Source of the DNA: Clostridiales bacterium
GTDB lineage: Bacteria > Bacillota > Clostridia > Oscillospirales > Oscillospiraceae
Direction of reading: 5' to 3'
NCBI GenBank assembly: GCA_004556755.1
Contig: SFFW01000020.1
Location: 1-40,878, forward strand
DNA: 40,878 nucleotides
Of the stretch, positions 24,564-32,222 are shown piece by piece. Below the pieces are notes generated by a model. It made no database searches and was not told the DNA's origin. It saw only the letters and a program-made list of their open reading frames with translations. Each line of letters opens with the position of its first letter. Position 1 is the first letter of the stretch. The position numbers and the translations under genes were made by a program.

Positions 24564-24992
24564 ATGAAAGTTTACGATCTTATGAGCGAGCAGGTCATCA
24601 GCGTCGGTGTGTCCGAGCCGGTGAGCGCTGCCGCAAGGCTTATGAAGCAGTACAACATAGGCGCAGTACCCGTGTGCGACTCCGCCGGCAAGCTGCGGGG
24701 CATGATAACCGACCGGGACATCACGGTGCGCTGCACCGCCCTCGGCGCCGCCCCCGACGCCATGAAGGTCGGTGAGGTGATGACAAGGGGTGCCGTGACC
24801 ATCGACGAGAGAGCGCACGTCGGAGAAGCCGCAAGGCTCATGGCGGACGCAAGGATACGCCGCTTGCCGGTGTGCCGCAGCGGGGTGATGGTCGGTATGC
24901 TCAGCCTCGGCGATCTTGCCCGAAGCACCGACTGCGACAGCGAAGCGGCGGCGGCTTTAAGTGAAATTTCTCAAAACATCCGAAGACTTTGA
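24564..24992 (+). CDS. CBS-pair domain protein
   Basis: 142 residues made almost entirely of two CBS motifs (about 1-58: VYDLMSEQVISVGVSEPVSAAARLM and GMITDRDITVR; about 70-130: VGEVMTRGAVTIDE and VGMLSLGDLAR). CBS pairs bind adenosyl nucleotides and act as energy or ligand sensors. No catalytic domain is attached, so the partner is unknown. It lies 44 bp after spoIIP with its own ribosome site (GGGAGGG) and may share that transcript. The stop codon sits at the foot of the following terminator. Confidence 0.88.
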   Translation: MKVYDLMSEQVISVGVSEPVSAAARLMKQYNIGAVPVCDSAGKLRGMITDRDITVRCTALGAAPDAMKVGEVMTRGAVTIDERAHVGEAARLMADARIRRLPVCRSGVMVGMLSLGDLARSTDCDSEAAAALSEISQNIRRL

Positions 24993-25029
24993 GTTTCCTG
25001 TAGCGCACGCTACAGGAAACTCATTTTTT
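24990..25029 (+). terminator. Intrinsic terminator after the CBS gene
   Basis: A 15-bp perfect stem (24990-25004 with 25009-25023), GCAC loop, then six T residues (25024-25029). Confidence 0.92.
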
Positions 25030-25034
25030 ATCCG

Positions 25035-25054
25035 TTATAATGATATAGTACAAT
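25035..25054 (+). promoter_or_regulatory. Putative PerR-like box and -10 region of rubrerythrin
   Basis: TTATAATGATATAGT (25035-25049) matches the PerR box TTATAATNATTATAA at about 11 of 15 positions, with a perfect left half. Two possible -10 boxes, TATAAT (25036-25041) and TACAAT (25049-25054), lie here; no clear -35 is seen. Control of a peroxide-detoxifying gene by PerR would fit, but the right half is poor. Confidence 0.4.
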
Positions 25055-25095
25055 CACTAAAATCAAAAGAAAACTACCATAGGAGGGAATATATT

Positions 25096-25710
25096 ATGAA
25101 AAAATGGGTTTGCCCCGTATGCGGTTATGTTCACGAGGGAGATACTCCTCCCGAATTCTGCCCCCAGTGCAAGGTCCCCGGCAGCAAGTTCACCGAGATG
25201 AAGGCTGAGCAAAGCTGGGCAGCAGAGCACGTTGTCGGCGTCGGCAAGCAGTTCGGCGCAGACGTTCCCGAAGAAGTAAGACAGCAGATCATCTGCGGAC
25301 TCCGTGCGAATTTTGAAGGCGAATGCTCCGAGGTCGGTATGTACCTCGCAATGGGCAGAGTCGCAGCCCGTGAGGGTTATCCCGAGATCGCTCTCTACTG
25401 GGAGAAGGCAGCGCTTGAGGAAGCGGAGCACGCAGCAAAGTTTGCGGAGCTTCTCGGCGAAGTCATCACCGACTCCACCAAGAAGAATCTTGAAATGCGT
25501 GTAGACGCCGAGAACGGCGCAACCGCAGGCAAGTTCGAGCTTGCAAAGCTCGCAAAGCAGTACAATCTCGATGCGATCCACGACACCGTCCACGAGATGG
25601 CTCGTGACGAAGCCCGCCACGGCAAGGCCTTCGAGGGGCTTTTGAAGAGATATTTCCGGTTTTTGCGCTATAATAGCGGCGTAAACAGCCGCCCGGAGGT
25701 CGCACGATGA
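25096..25710 (+). CDS. Reverse rubrerythrin (rubredoxin domain first)
   Basis: 204 residues. The N-terminal rubredoxin-like domain has CPVCGYVHEGDTPPEFCPQC (two CxxC knuckles, about 5-25). The diiron four-helix domain follows with NFEGECSEVGMY, ALEEAEHAAKF (ExxH) and a second ExxH in MARDEARHGKAF. In clostridia this arrangement is an NADH-dependent peroxide reductase with other partners. The start is the ATG after AGGAGGG; upstream in-frame codons cross the promoter and are rejected. After the expected end (GLLKRYF) an unusual tail of about 18 residues runs through the ribosome site of the next gene and overlaps its start (ATGA). Confidence 0.93.
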   Translation: MKKWVCPVCGYVHEGDTPPEFCPQCKVPGSKFTEMKAEQSWAAEHVVGVGKQFGADVPEEVRQQIICGLRANFEGECSEVGMYLAMGRVAAREGYPEIALYWEKAALEEAEHAAKFAELLGEVITDSTKKNLEMRVDAENGATAGKFELAKLAKQYNLDAIHDTVHEMARDEARHGKAFEGLLKRYFRFLRYNSGVNSRPEVAR

Positions 25711-26093
25711 AAATGCCGCCATTGCCAGAAGAAAAGCCCGCAGTCAAGCGTTCACGCTGGCTGCCGCCGGAAAACGCCCGCTCTTTCTTTAGCCCCGCTG
25801 CGGACTTTGAATTTAAGCAGGCTCACCCCGTCGGCTACTTTTTCCTTGTACTTTTGGGCGTCGCCGTCTTTATCGCACCCATGGCGGGCTACGGGTTCTA
25901 CTGCACAAGGCGCTTCGGAGACGGCGAGGCAAACATTTGGTTCATACTCGGACTTCTCGGCTCGATGTCCGTCGGCGTAGGGCTTTTTAACATCGTCGGT
26001 ATCATCATCAAGCAGTACCTCGGTCACCTCGTAACACTCGTTTCCATCGTACTCGGCTTTGCGCTGATGGCTCTCGGAGTGTATCTTTACTGA
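25707..26093 (+). CDS. Small three-helix membrane protein (unknown)
   Basis: A 128-residue protein with a hydrophilic Pro- and Arg-containing N-terminus (about 1-42) and three hydrophobic helices (about 43-65, 76-98, 103-127). No family is recognised. Its ATG overlaps the rubrerythrin stop by 4 bp and has GGAGG upstream, so it is probably co-translated. A TATAAT inside a 13-bp palindrome (25666-25678) lies just upstream within the rubrerythrin tail, but lacks a good -35. A link to oxidative stress is only contextual. Confidence 0.7.
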   Translation: MKMPPLPEEKPAVKRSRWLPPENARSFFSPAADFEFKQAHPVGYFFLVLLGVAVFIAPMAGYGFYCTRRFGDGEANIWFILGLLGSMSVGVGLFNIVGIIIKQYLGHLVTLVSIVLGFALMALGVYLY

Positions 26094-26112
26094 GCATATT
26101 GCACGAATTGCA

Positions 26113-26141
26113 TTGCTTTTGCCGCATACATATTATATAAT
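26113..26141 (+). promoter_or_regulatory. Putative promoter of the small lipoprotein gene
   Basis: TTGCTT (26113-26118), 17-bp spacer, TATAAT (26136-26141). The -10 is perfect, the -35 weak. Confidence 0.5.
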
Positions 26142-26172
26142 TTGTACACACCTCTGTCATTGAGGCCCGGAA

Positions 26173-26490
26173 ATGAAAAAGCTTGCTCCTCTGATGATCC
26201 TTACAATGCTGCTCACTCTGTGTGCCTGCGGCCGACAATGCGGCGATAAGCCCTCCGAAAAGACGCCCGACTTGGTGCCGGAGGCTTGCAGCGCATACTA
26301 TGACTACACCTCACTTGAGCCGATCGTTTCGCAAAACAGTGAGCTGCCGCTCTCGGACGACGCCCAAATCGGCACGACCGACCACCTCGGTCTGTGGTAC
26401 AATGGCGAGTACTCGTTTATCAAGGCGGGCGGCGACGGCGGTTACACGGTCGACGAGCTGACGATGATCGACCCCATGGACGAAGGGTGA
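26173..26490 (+). CDS. Small lipoprotein (unknown)
   Basis: 105 residues with a lipoprotein signal peptide ending in LLTLCACG, so lipid attachment at Cys17 or Cys19 is expected. The mature part is acidic and contains LGLWYNGEYSF and ending in ELTMIDPMDEG. No domain is recognised. The ATG follows GAGG at about 8 nt. A possible own promoter and a strong downstream terminator make it a separate unit. Confidence 0.65.
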   Translation: MKKLAPLMILTMLLTLCACGRQCGDKPSEKTPDLVPEACSAYYDYTSLEPIVSQNSELPLSDDAQIGTTDHLGLWYNGEYSFIKAGGDGGYTVDELTMIDPMDEG

Positions 26491-26500
26491 TATAAAGCAC

Positions 26501-26539
26501 ATAAAAAACAGACGGTTCAATGACCCGTCTGTTTTTTAT
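26501..26539. terminator. Bidirectional terminator
   Basis: A 15-bp perfect stem (26501-26515 with 26525-26539) with a 9-nt loop and runs of six A and six T at the base. It serves both the lipoprotein gene (plus) and recG (minus). Confidence 0.9.
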
Positions 26540-26558
26540 ACAATATAGGTTTACATAA

Positions 26559-28613
26559 CTAATTAAGCGTATCGGCGTTTATCTCGAAAAGCCGTTTCAC
26601 AGCAAGCTTTAGTCTTGCATTCTCAGGTTTACATAAGTCTGGGTCGCTCGCCGTCAGCTCATTTGCCGCAGTCTGCGCCGTTTGAAGGACGTTCATGTCG
26701 GCACAAAGGTCGGCAATGTGCATCTCCGGCAGACCGTGCTGCCTTGAGCCGAAGAAATCGCCGGGACCTCTAAGCTTCAGATCCTCCTCCGACACCTTAA
26801 AGCCGTCGCTCGTTTTTGTCATTACTCTGAGCCTTGACACCGACGCTTCGTTGTCGCTGTCCGACACAAGCACACAGTAGCTTTTATGCTTGCCTCTGCC
26901 TACTCTGCCACGAAGCTGGTGTAGCTGACTCAGTCCGAACCTCTCGGCATTTTCGATTATCATAAGCGCCGCATTCGGAACGTCAACGCCGACCTCGATG
27001 ACCGTCGTGGACACGAGTATGTCCGTCCTTCCGGCGACGAAATCCTCCATGAGTGCGTTTTTGTCCTTTGCCTTCATGCGTCCGTGGATGCAGGCGACCT
27101 TCATGTCCGGGAAGTACCTTTGCAGCTCCCGTGCGTGTTCCTCCGCAGAGCGCAGCTTTTCCTGCTGCTCGGCGTCGCTCTCCTCAATCATCGGACACAC
27201 GACGAACACCTGCCTGCCCTCACCCACGAGCTTGCGGATAAAGGCGTTGAGCCGCAGTCTTAGCGACTCCGTCACAAGCACCGTTTCGACCGCCTGTCTG
27301 CCGGGCGGCAGCTCGTCGATGACCGAAACGTCAAGATCGCCGTATATGATGAGCGCAAGCGTCCTCGGTATCGGGGTCGCAGACATGACCAGCACATGGG
27401 GTCTTGCGCCCTTCTCGATGAGCGACGCACGCTGATTTACGCCGAAGCGGTGCTGCTCGTCCGTTATAACAAGACCGAGGTTTTCGTACTCCACGTCCTT
27501 TGAAAACAGAGCGTGCGTTCCCACGGCAAGGACCGGTCCCCCCGCCTTCAGCTCCGCCTTTGCCTCACGCTTTTCCTTGGCGGTCATTGCGCCCGTGAGC
27601 TTCACTATGCGTATGCCGAAGCCGTCGAGAAGCCCGGTTAAGGTCTGATAATGCTGCTGCGCAAGTATCTCCGTCGGCGCCATGAACGCCGAGCCGAGCC
27701 CGTTTTTCGCAGCCGCCCATATGAGCGCCGCCGCAACGAGCGTTTTGCCGCTGCCGACGTCACCCTGCACGAGTCTGTTCATAACGCCGCCCGACGCCAT
27801 GTCGCACAGTGCGTCGTTTATCGCACGGCGCTGTGCGCCCGTCGGCTCAAAGGGCAAAGTTTCGAAAAACTCCTCCGGGTTGGGAGGAATGATCTTCTTA
27901 CCTTCGGCTTTTTTACTGCCGTTTTTGAGCTTCTTCATTGCGCAGGCAAGCACGAACAGCTCCTCGAAAACGAGCCTTCGCCTTGCAAGCTCCAAAGCCT
28001 CGAAATCCGACGGGAAGTGTATATTCTCATACGCAAAGCCGCTCTGCGCAAGCCGGTACTCCTCACGCACCTTCTCCGGCAAAGCGTCCGGCAGCTCGTC
28101 GGCGCAGGCGTCGAGCGCCTGACGCACCGCCGACGACACGAGCTTTTGATTAAGCCCCGACGTCAAGGGGTACACGGGTACGATGCCGCCTATGCTGCCG
28201 ACGCTTCCCTCCGCCTCGTACACGGGGTTCGTCATCGTGCGCATACCGCCCACGACGACTATCCTTCCGTATATCCGGCAAAGGTCGCCCTTGTGAATGC
28301 GCTGTCGGATGTATGGTTGGTTAAAATATGTTATGTCAACCGCAGCACTGTCGTCCACCACACGGAACTTGACAAGCTCCAGCCCACGTCTGACCCTTGA
28401 GAGCCTCGGCTCGGTCGCAACGAGTGCTTTGATGCAGACACTCTCACCGTCAATCGCCGCAGCGATGGGGGTAAAATGGCTGCGATCCTCGTATTTCCTC
28501 GGAAAAAGCGACAAAAGATCACGGAGAGTGTACACGCCGAGGCGATTAAACGCCTCGGCTTTCTTCTCTCCGATGCCCTTCAAGTATCTGATCTCGGTGT
28601 CGGAATAGCCCAT
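26559..28613 (-). CDS. recG: ATP-dependent DNA helicase RecG
   Basis: 684 residues, full length. RecG regresses stalled forks and migrates Holliday junctions. The N-terminal wedge/OB domain (about 1-250) has the HhH-like YLKGIGEKKAEAFNRLGV start. Helicase motifs are GDVGSGKTLVAAALI (Walker A), ITDEQHRFGV (DEQH box), MSATPIPRTLAL, STTVIEVGVDVPNA and QLHQLRGRVGRG. It is followed on the same strand, upstream, by the glycosylase gene (15 bp), forming a DNA-repair group. Two copies of GGTTTACATAA lie at its end (26548, 26626). Confidence 0.97.
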   Translation of the reverse strand: MGYSDTEIRYLKGIGEKKAEAFNRLGVYTLRDLLSLFPRKYEDRSHFTPIAAAIDGESVCIKALVATEPRLSRVRRGLELVKFRVVDDSAAVDITYFNQPYIRQRIHKGDLCRIYGRIVVVGGMRTMTNPVYEAEGSVGSIGGIVPVYPLTSGLNQKLVSSAVRQALDACADELPDALPEKVREEYRLAQSGFAYENIHFPSDFEALELARRRLVFEELFVLACAMKKLKNGSKKAEGKKIIPPNPEEFFETLPFEPTGAQRRAINDALCDMASGGVMNRLVQGDVGSGKTLVAAALIWAAAKNGLGSAFMAPTEILAQQHYQTLTGLLDGFGIRIVKLTGAMTAKEKREAKAELKAGGPVLAVGTHALFSKDVEYENLGLVITDEQHRFGVNQRASLIEKGARPHVLVMSATPIPRTLALIIYGDLDVSVIDELPPGRQAVETVLVTESLRLRLNAFIRKLVGEGRQVFVVCPMIEESDAEQQEKLRSAEEHARELQRYFPDMKVACIHGRMKAKDKNALMEDFVAGRTDILVSTTVIEVGVDVPNAALMIIENAERFGLSQLHQLRGRVGRGKHKSYCVLVSDSDNEASVSRLRVMTKTSDGFKVSEEDLKLRGPGDFFGSRQHGLPEMHIADLCADMNVLQTAQTAANELTASDPDLCKPENARLKLAVKRLFEINADTLN

Positions 28614-28628
28614 TTTTACCTCTGAAAA

Positions 28629-29132
28629 TTAAGTCAATTTAAACCTTAACAATGCGTTCCTGTCGGCGTCTTCGGCGTAGTCTATGCCGACTCGCTTGTC
28701 TGGTGTTATGTTAACCTTCATGCCGTCGTCCTCAAGCCAAAGCTCGGAGCAGGACAGCATATCCTCGCCGTTGAGACTGCGGGTGATCCGAAGCGCCTTT
28801 GTCAGTCTGCCCGGTCCGGGGTAGCCCTCACAGCAGCGGATAAGCACCGCCTGTGCGTCGCCCTCGCTGCCGGAAACTATGTTCATCATATTGTGCATTC
28901 CGTAGCACAGGTACACATAAATCGTGCCGCCGTCCCGCCACAGGACCTCGGTGCGCTGCGTTTTGCCCTTGTTGGCATGGCAGGCGGTGTCGTCAACGCC
29001 CGTGTACGCCTCGGTCTCCGTTATCCGCAGGCGAAGCTCCGTGCCGTCGGGCAGTCTGCGCACGAGTATCTTTCCGACAAGCGCCCTCGCAAGGCTCACC
29101 GAATCCTGCCTGTAAAACTCTCTGTCTATCAT
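28629..29132 (-). CDS. DNA-3-methyladenine glycosylase, AAG/MPG family
   Basis: 167 residues, slightly short for the family (about 180-200). It removes alkylated purines from DNA. Motifs are LARALVGKILVRR, RITETEAYTGVDDTACHANKGKT (catalytic Glu in ETEAY), GGTIYVYLCYGMHNMMNIV, AVLIRCCEGY and GPGRLTKAL. The C-terminus ends soon after the DKRVGIDYA region. The start has its upstream neighbour's stop overlapping by 1 bp (apbE stop TGATG), so it is coupled to apbE. Confidence 0.92.
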   Translation of the reverse strand: MIDREFYRQDSVSLARALVGKILVRRLPDGTELRLRITETEAYTGVDDTACHANKGKTQRTEVLWRDGGTIYVYLCYGMHNMMNIVSGSEGDAQAVLIRCCEGYPGPGRLTKALRITRSLNGEDMLSCSELWLEDDGMKVNITPDKRVGIDYAEDADRNALLRFKLT

Positions 29133-30184
29133 CAGCCGACAATGCTAATCGTGTAGTCGTCGCTATTCGTGAGCGCAAAGGACTCCATAAGCCCGCTCGT
29201 GCAAAGCACACGGTTGTCCTTCGTTACCATTATCATCTCAAAGCCGCCGTACTGCTGCCAGTATTTGAGCGCCGCATTCTCGCCAAGCACGAACATTGCG
29301 GTCGAAAGTGCGTCCGCCATCGTGCCGTCGGTGCAGACGATTGTCACCGAGCTGAGCGTGTTCTCCGTGGGCTTACCGGTACTCGGATCAATAAGGTGAT
29401 GGTACACGGTGCCGTCGGGCGCCTTGAAGTAGCGCTGATAGTCTCCGCTCGTGACCACCGCCGTCTCACCGACGCTGAGGGTACCGAGGTAGGAGCCCGT
29501 GTCGGCGGGATCCTCGACCGCAATGGTCCAGTTGCTGCCGTCGGGCTTGAGTCCCAGCGTCTGCACGTTGCCGCCGAGGGAAACGATACCGCTTTCTACG
29601 CCCGCATCACGCATTGCACCGATCGCATAGTTTGCTGCACAGCCCTTCGCGACGGCGCCGAAGCTGATCTGCGTCCCGTCCGGCAGACGGACGGAGTAGT
29701 TCTCCTCGCCTGGGAAGCTCATAAGCTCCATCTTGCCGAAGCCGAGCTTCTGCTGCAGCTCCGTCAGCTCGTCACTCGACGGCACGCGCCCGGTCTCCTC
29801 CTTAAACTCGCCCCAGGCGAGGTATATCGGGTAGACCGAAAGGTCGAGAGCACCGCCGCTGCGCTCGTACACGGTGTACGCCGTGCTGAGCATTTCGGCG
29901 ATCTGCGGAGTGACGACGACATTGCCGCCTCCGGCGTTGTTGATGGCCCATGTGTAGCTGTCCTCGGATTCGGGGTCGAGCATGGAGTCGATCGCCTTGA
30001 TGACGCCTGCGGCAGCGTCAACTCCCGCTTCGGCGTTTGAGCCGTAGGCGGTCACGGTCATCACCGTGTCCATTGCAAAGACCTGCTTGCTGAGCGGCTC
30101 CTCCTCCGAGCAGGCAGACAGCGACAGCATGACCGCAAGTGAAAGTGCAAGCGCCGTAAGTTTTATAAAAAGCTTATTTCTCAT
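29132..30184 (-). CDS. apbE: FAD:protein FMN transferase, ApbE (lipoprotein form)
   Basis: 350 residues. It covalently attaches FMN to threonine of extracytoplasmic flavoproteins (RnfG/NqrC-type or fumarate-reductase-like). The lipoprotein signal ends in LSLSACSEEE. The core has FAMDTVMTVTAYG, VSLGGNVQTLGLKPDG and HHLIDPSTGKPTENTLSSVTIV. Start: the ATG at 30184 follows AAGGGA at 7 nt and gives a proper signal peptide; an upstream in-frame ATG at 30232 would sit in the promoter. No flavoprotein target gene is in the window. Confidence 0.94.
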   Translation of the reverse strand: MRNKLFIKLTALALSLAVMLSLSACSEEEPLSKQVFAMDTVMTVTAYGSNAEAGVDAAAGVIKAIDSMLDPESEDSYTWAINNAGGGNVVVTPQIAEMLSTAYTVYERSGGALDLSVYPIYLAWGEFKEETGRVPSSDELTELQQKLGFGKMELMSFPGEENYSVRLPDGTQISFGAVAKGCAANYAIGAMRDAGVESGIVSLGGNVQTLGLKPDGSNWTIAVEDPADTGSYLGTLSVGETAVVTSGDYQRYFKAPDGTVYHHLIDPSTGKPTENTLSSVTIVCTDGTMADALSTAMFVLGENAALKYWQQYGGFEMIMVTKDNRVLCTSGLMESFALTNSDDYTISIVG

Positions 30185-30218
30185 TGTTTTATCCCTTCGG
30201 GCAAAATCTTTGTCTTTT

Positions 30219-30247
30219 AGTATAACATACATTTATTAAAATGAAAA
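30219..30247 (-). promoter_or_regulatory. Promoter of apbE-glycosylase-recG operon
   Basis: On the minus strand TTTTCA (30242-30247), 17-bp spacer, TATACT (30219-30224). The -10 is good, the -35 moderate. Confidence 0.6.
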
Positions 30248-30367
30248 CAAAAATAGTTTAACTACATATTACCGTCTGTTGTTGAAAAATAATCGGAGTG
30301 TCCGCAAAAAATCGCCTGAATTCATGGAAAGTTAACAGCATATTGCGCCCATGCCCCCTGAGCTTGA

Positions 30368-30396
30368 TTGACATAATTCGACTCTTGTGTTACAAT
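30368..30396 (+). promoter_or_regulatory. Sigma-A promoter of the NlpC/P60 gene
   Basis: Perfect TTGACA (30368-30373), 17-bp spacer and TACAAT (30391-30396). About 40 nt of leader precede the ATG at 30441. Confidence 0.82.
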
Positions 30397-30440
30397 TTGA
30401 TTACGATTTGATAAATTTCATCTGACAGGAGTACGTATAT

Positions 30441-31979
30441 ATGAAAAAAAGACTGATAAGCTTATGCCTTGCGGTGCTGTGCTGCGTTTCGCTGCTGGCA
30501 ATTCCCGCAATGGCTCAGTCGGAGGGCGGCGCCGTGACCACGACTGCACTCAACCTCAGGTCGCAGGCAAACACCTCCTCCGACATTATAGTTACCATGC
30601 CCAAGGGCGCACAGCTCATCGTTATCTCAAGCGCTAACGGTTGGAGCAAGGTAAACTACAACGGCACCGTGGCATACGCCTGCTCCGACTATTTGAGCAG
30701 TCGCAGCAGCGTCAGCGGCAGCTTCGGCACCGCCGTCGTCACGGGTAACGATGTCCGCATGAGAAGCGGTCCGAGTACGAGCTACTCCATAATCTGCGAC
30801 TTTGACAAAGGTACTCAGGTGAGCGTGACAGGTGCCTCCGGCGGCTGGTACGCCATCTCCGTAAACGGCAAATCCGGCTACATGAGTTCGGATTATCTGA
30901 GCTTTGCTCAGGCATCGCAGCCCACTCCTTCCCCCGCACCGACAACTCCCGTGACCCCTGCTGCCGACGGCTATGCGGCGCAGGTCATCGGCACGAGCGT
31001 GCGTCTCAGACAGGGTCCCGGCACGAGCTACGGCATCGTCACCTACTGCTCCAAGGGTGCGGCGGTCACGGTGCATTCCTCCGAAAACGGTTGGTACAAG
31101 CTCAGCTATAACGGCAATGTCGGCTATATGTCCGGCGATTACGTCCGCATAAGTCCCAAGGAAAGCTACAACCCCGCAAAGAGCGCTTCCATGAACGCAA
31201 ACGGCGTGAACCTCAGAATGGGTCCCTCCACCGATCTGTTCTCCTCCGTTAAGAAGATCGGCAAAGCCGACAAGCTCAGCGTCACCGGCGTGTACGGCTA
31301 CTGGTATCAGGTCAGCGTAAACGGCAGCTACGGCTATGTGTATTCAGAGTTCGTGACCCTCGGCTCCGCATCCGGCAGCACCCCGACGGTCGATAAGATT
31401 GACGGCAAGATCGGCACCGTCACCGGAAACGGCGTCAGGATGCGCAGCGGTCCGGGAACGAGCTACTCCGTCGTCGGCTACTACAACAGGGGAGTGCAGC
31501 TCACCGTCACCGGCAAAAGCGGCGACTGGTATCAGGTCAGTTCCGGCAGCGTCACGGGTTACATGAGCGCAAACTACATAAGCCTCAGCGCCACAAGCTC
31601 CCAGGGCGAGCAGATCGCCAAGACCGCACTTCAGTACCTCGGCGTTCCATATGTCTACGGCGGCGCTTCGCCCAGAGGCTTTGACTGCTCCGGTCTGTGC
31701 TACTACGTCTATCAGCAGTACGGCTACTCGCTGTACAGGGGCGCAACGAGTATGTGGAATAACAACGGCGTTTTGGTCGCAAAGTCCGATCTTCAGCCCG
31801 GCGACCTCGTGTTCTTTAAGGACAGCACCAGCCCCATCGGCCACGTCGGAATGTACATCGGCGACGGTAAGTTCGTCCATGCTGCCTCCGGCAAGGGCAA
31901 GGTCATCATAACCGAGCTTGAGGACTCCGGCTACTACTCCCGCAACTACGTCGGCGCAAAGAGAATAATCGGAAGCTGA
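30441..31979 (+). CDS. Secreted peptidoglycan endopeptidase with five SH3 repeats and NlpC/P60 domain
   Basis: 512 residues. A signal peptide (about 1-25, cut after AMA) is followed by five bacterial SH3 repeats (about 32-88, 97-154, 178-236, 248-306, 321-378), each with the L/MRxGPxTSY and GWY...YMSxDY patterns. A Pro/Thr linker (about 157-175) lies between repeats 2 and 3. The NlpC/P60 domain (about 386-512) has the catalytic Cys in FDCSGLCYY, His in GHVGMYIG and the third polar residue in FVHAASG. Such enzymes cut the gamma-D-Glu-diaminopimelate bond during wall remodelling. SD CAGGAG lies 9 nt upstream. Confidence 0.95.
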   Translation: MKKRLISLCLAVLCCVSLLAIPAMAQSEGGAVTTTALNLRSQANTSSDIIVTMPKGAQLIVISSANGWSKVNYNGTVAYACSDYLSSRSSVSGSFGTAVVTGNDVRMRSGPSTSYSIICDFDKGTQVSVTGASGGWYAISVNGKSGYMSSDYLSFAQASQPTPSPAPTTPVTPAADGYAAQVIGTSVRLRQGPGTSYGIVTYCSKGAAVTVHSSENGWYKLSYNGNVGYMSGDYVRISPKESYNPAKSASMNANGVNLRMGPSTDLFSSVKKIGKADKLSVTGVYGYWYQVSVNGSYGYVYSEFVTLGSASGSTPTVDKIDGKIGTVTGNGVRMRSGPGTSYSVVGYYNRGVQLTVTGKSGDWYQVSSGSVTGYMSANYISLSATSSQGEQIAKTALQYLGVPYVYGGASPRGFDCSGLCYYVYQQYGYSLYRGATSMWNNNGVLVAKSDLQPGDLVFFKDSTSPIGHVGMYIGDGKFVHAASGKGKVIITELEDSGYYSRNYVGAKRIIGS

Positions 31980-31992
31980 AAAGCTTTGCATA

Positions 31993-32034
31993 TTATAAAA
32001 GCCTGTCGCAGAGATAGGCTTTTATAACTTTTTA
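31993..32034 (+). terminator. Terminator after the NlpC/P60 gene
   Basis: A 12-bp perfect stem (31993-32004 with 32016-32027) with an 11-nt loop, followed by CTTTTTA. Confidence 0.85.
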
Positions 32035-32068
32035 TCGTGAATATTTTATTAACTTTTATTTATTTTAC

Positions 32069-32097
32069 TTGACTTTTTAAATTTATTATCGTAGTAT
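32069..32097 (+). promoter_or_regulatory. Orphan sigma-A-like promoter with no ORF downstream
   Basis: TTGACT (32069-32074), 17-bp spacer, TAGTAT (32092-32097). The predicted start, about 32103-32105, coincides with the foot of a bulged hairpin. No open reading frame with a ribosome site follows before the 19-bp hairpin at 32181. Confidence 0.6.
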
Positions 32098-32103
32098 TCC
32101 CAC

Positions 32104-32222
32104 CATAGGTCGCCGACGGCACGACGATCTATGATCCCCCTCATATACATTTTTCCATCCCCATTTTCAAATTATTGCGATAATACAAAGCGGTCTGCAT
32201 TTGCAGACCGCTTTGTATTATT
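32104..32222 (+). ncRNA. Candidate small RNA (about 120 nt)
   Basis: The 5' end forms CATAG-GTC-GCC (32104-32114) against GGC-GAC-CTATG (32118-32133), with two small bulges. A single-stranded C-rich tail follows (CCCCC at 32136-32140 and CCCC at 32159-32162). The 19-bp hairpin at 32181-32220 closes it. C-rich unpaired stretches resemble the UCCCC-type Shine-Dalgarno-pairing loops of known Gram-positive small RNAs. The final hairpin lacks a long U-tract, so 3'-end formation is uncertain. No known RNA family was recognised. Confidence 0.4.
32181..32220. terminator. 19-bp perfect hairpin between converging units
   Basis: The arms 32181-32199 and 32202-32220 are fully complementary with a 2-nt centre. 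The stop codon of the minus-strand membrane-protein gene (32218-32220) forms its base. U-tracts are weak on both sides. Confidence 0.75.

Noticed and set aside
24961..25095. Longer N-terminus for rubrerythrin
   Set aside because: The in-frame extension would cross the CBS-gene terminator and the promoter region. The ATG at 25096 has an ideal ribosome site and starts the rubredoxin domain.
25666..25678. TATAAT palindrome inside the rubrerythrin tail as a promoter
   Set aside because: No acceptable -35 box at 16-18 bp, and the downstream gene is already coupled by the ATGA overlap. Kept only as an oddity.
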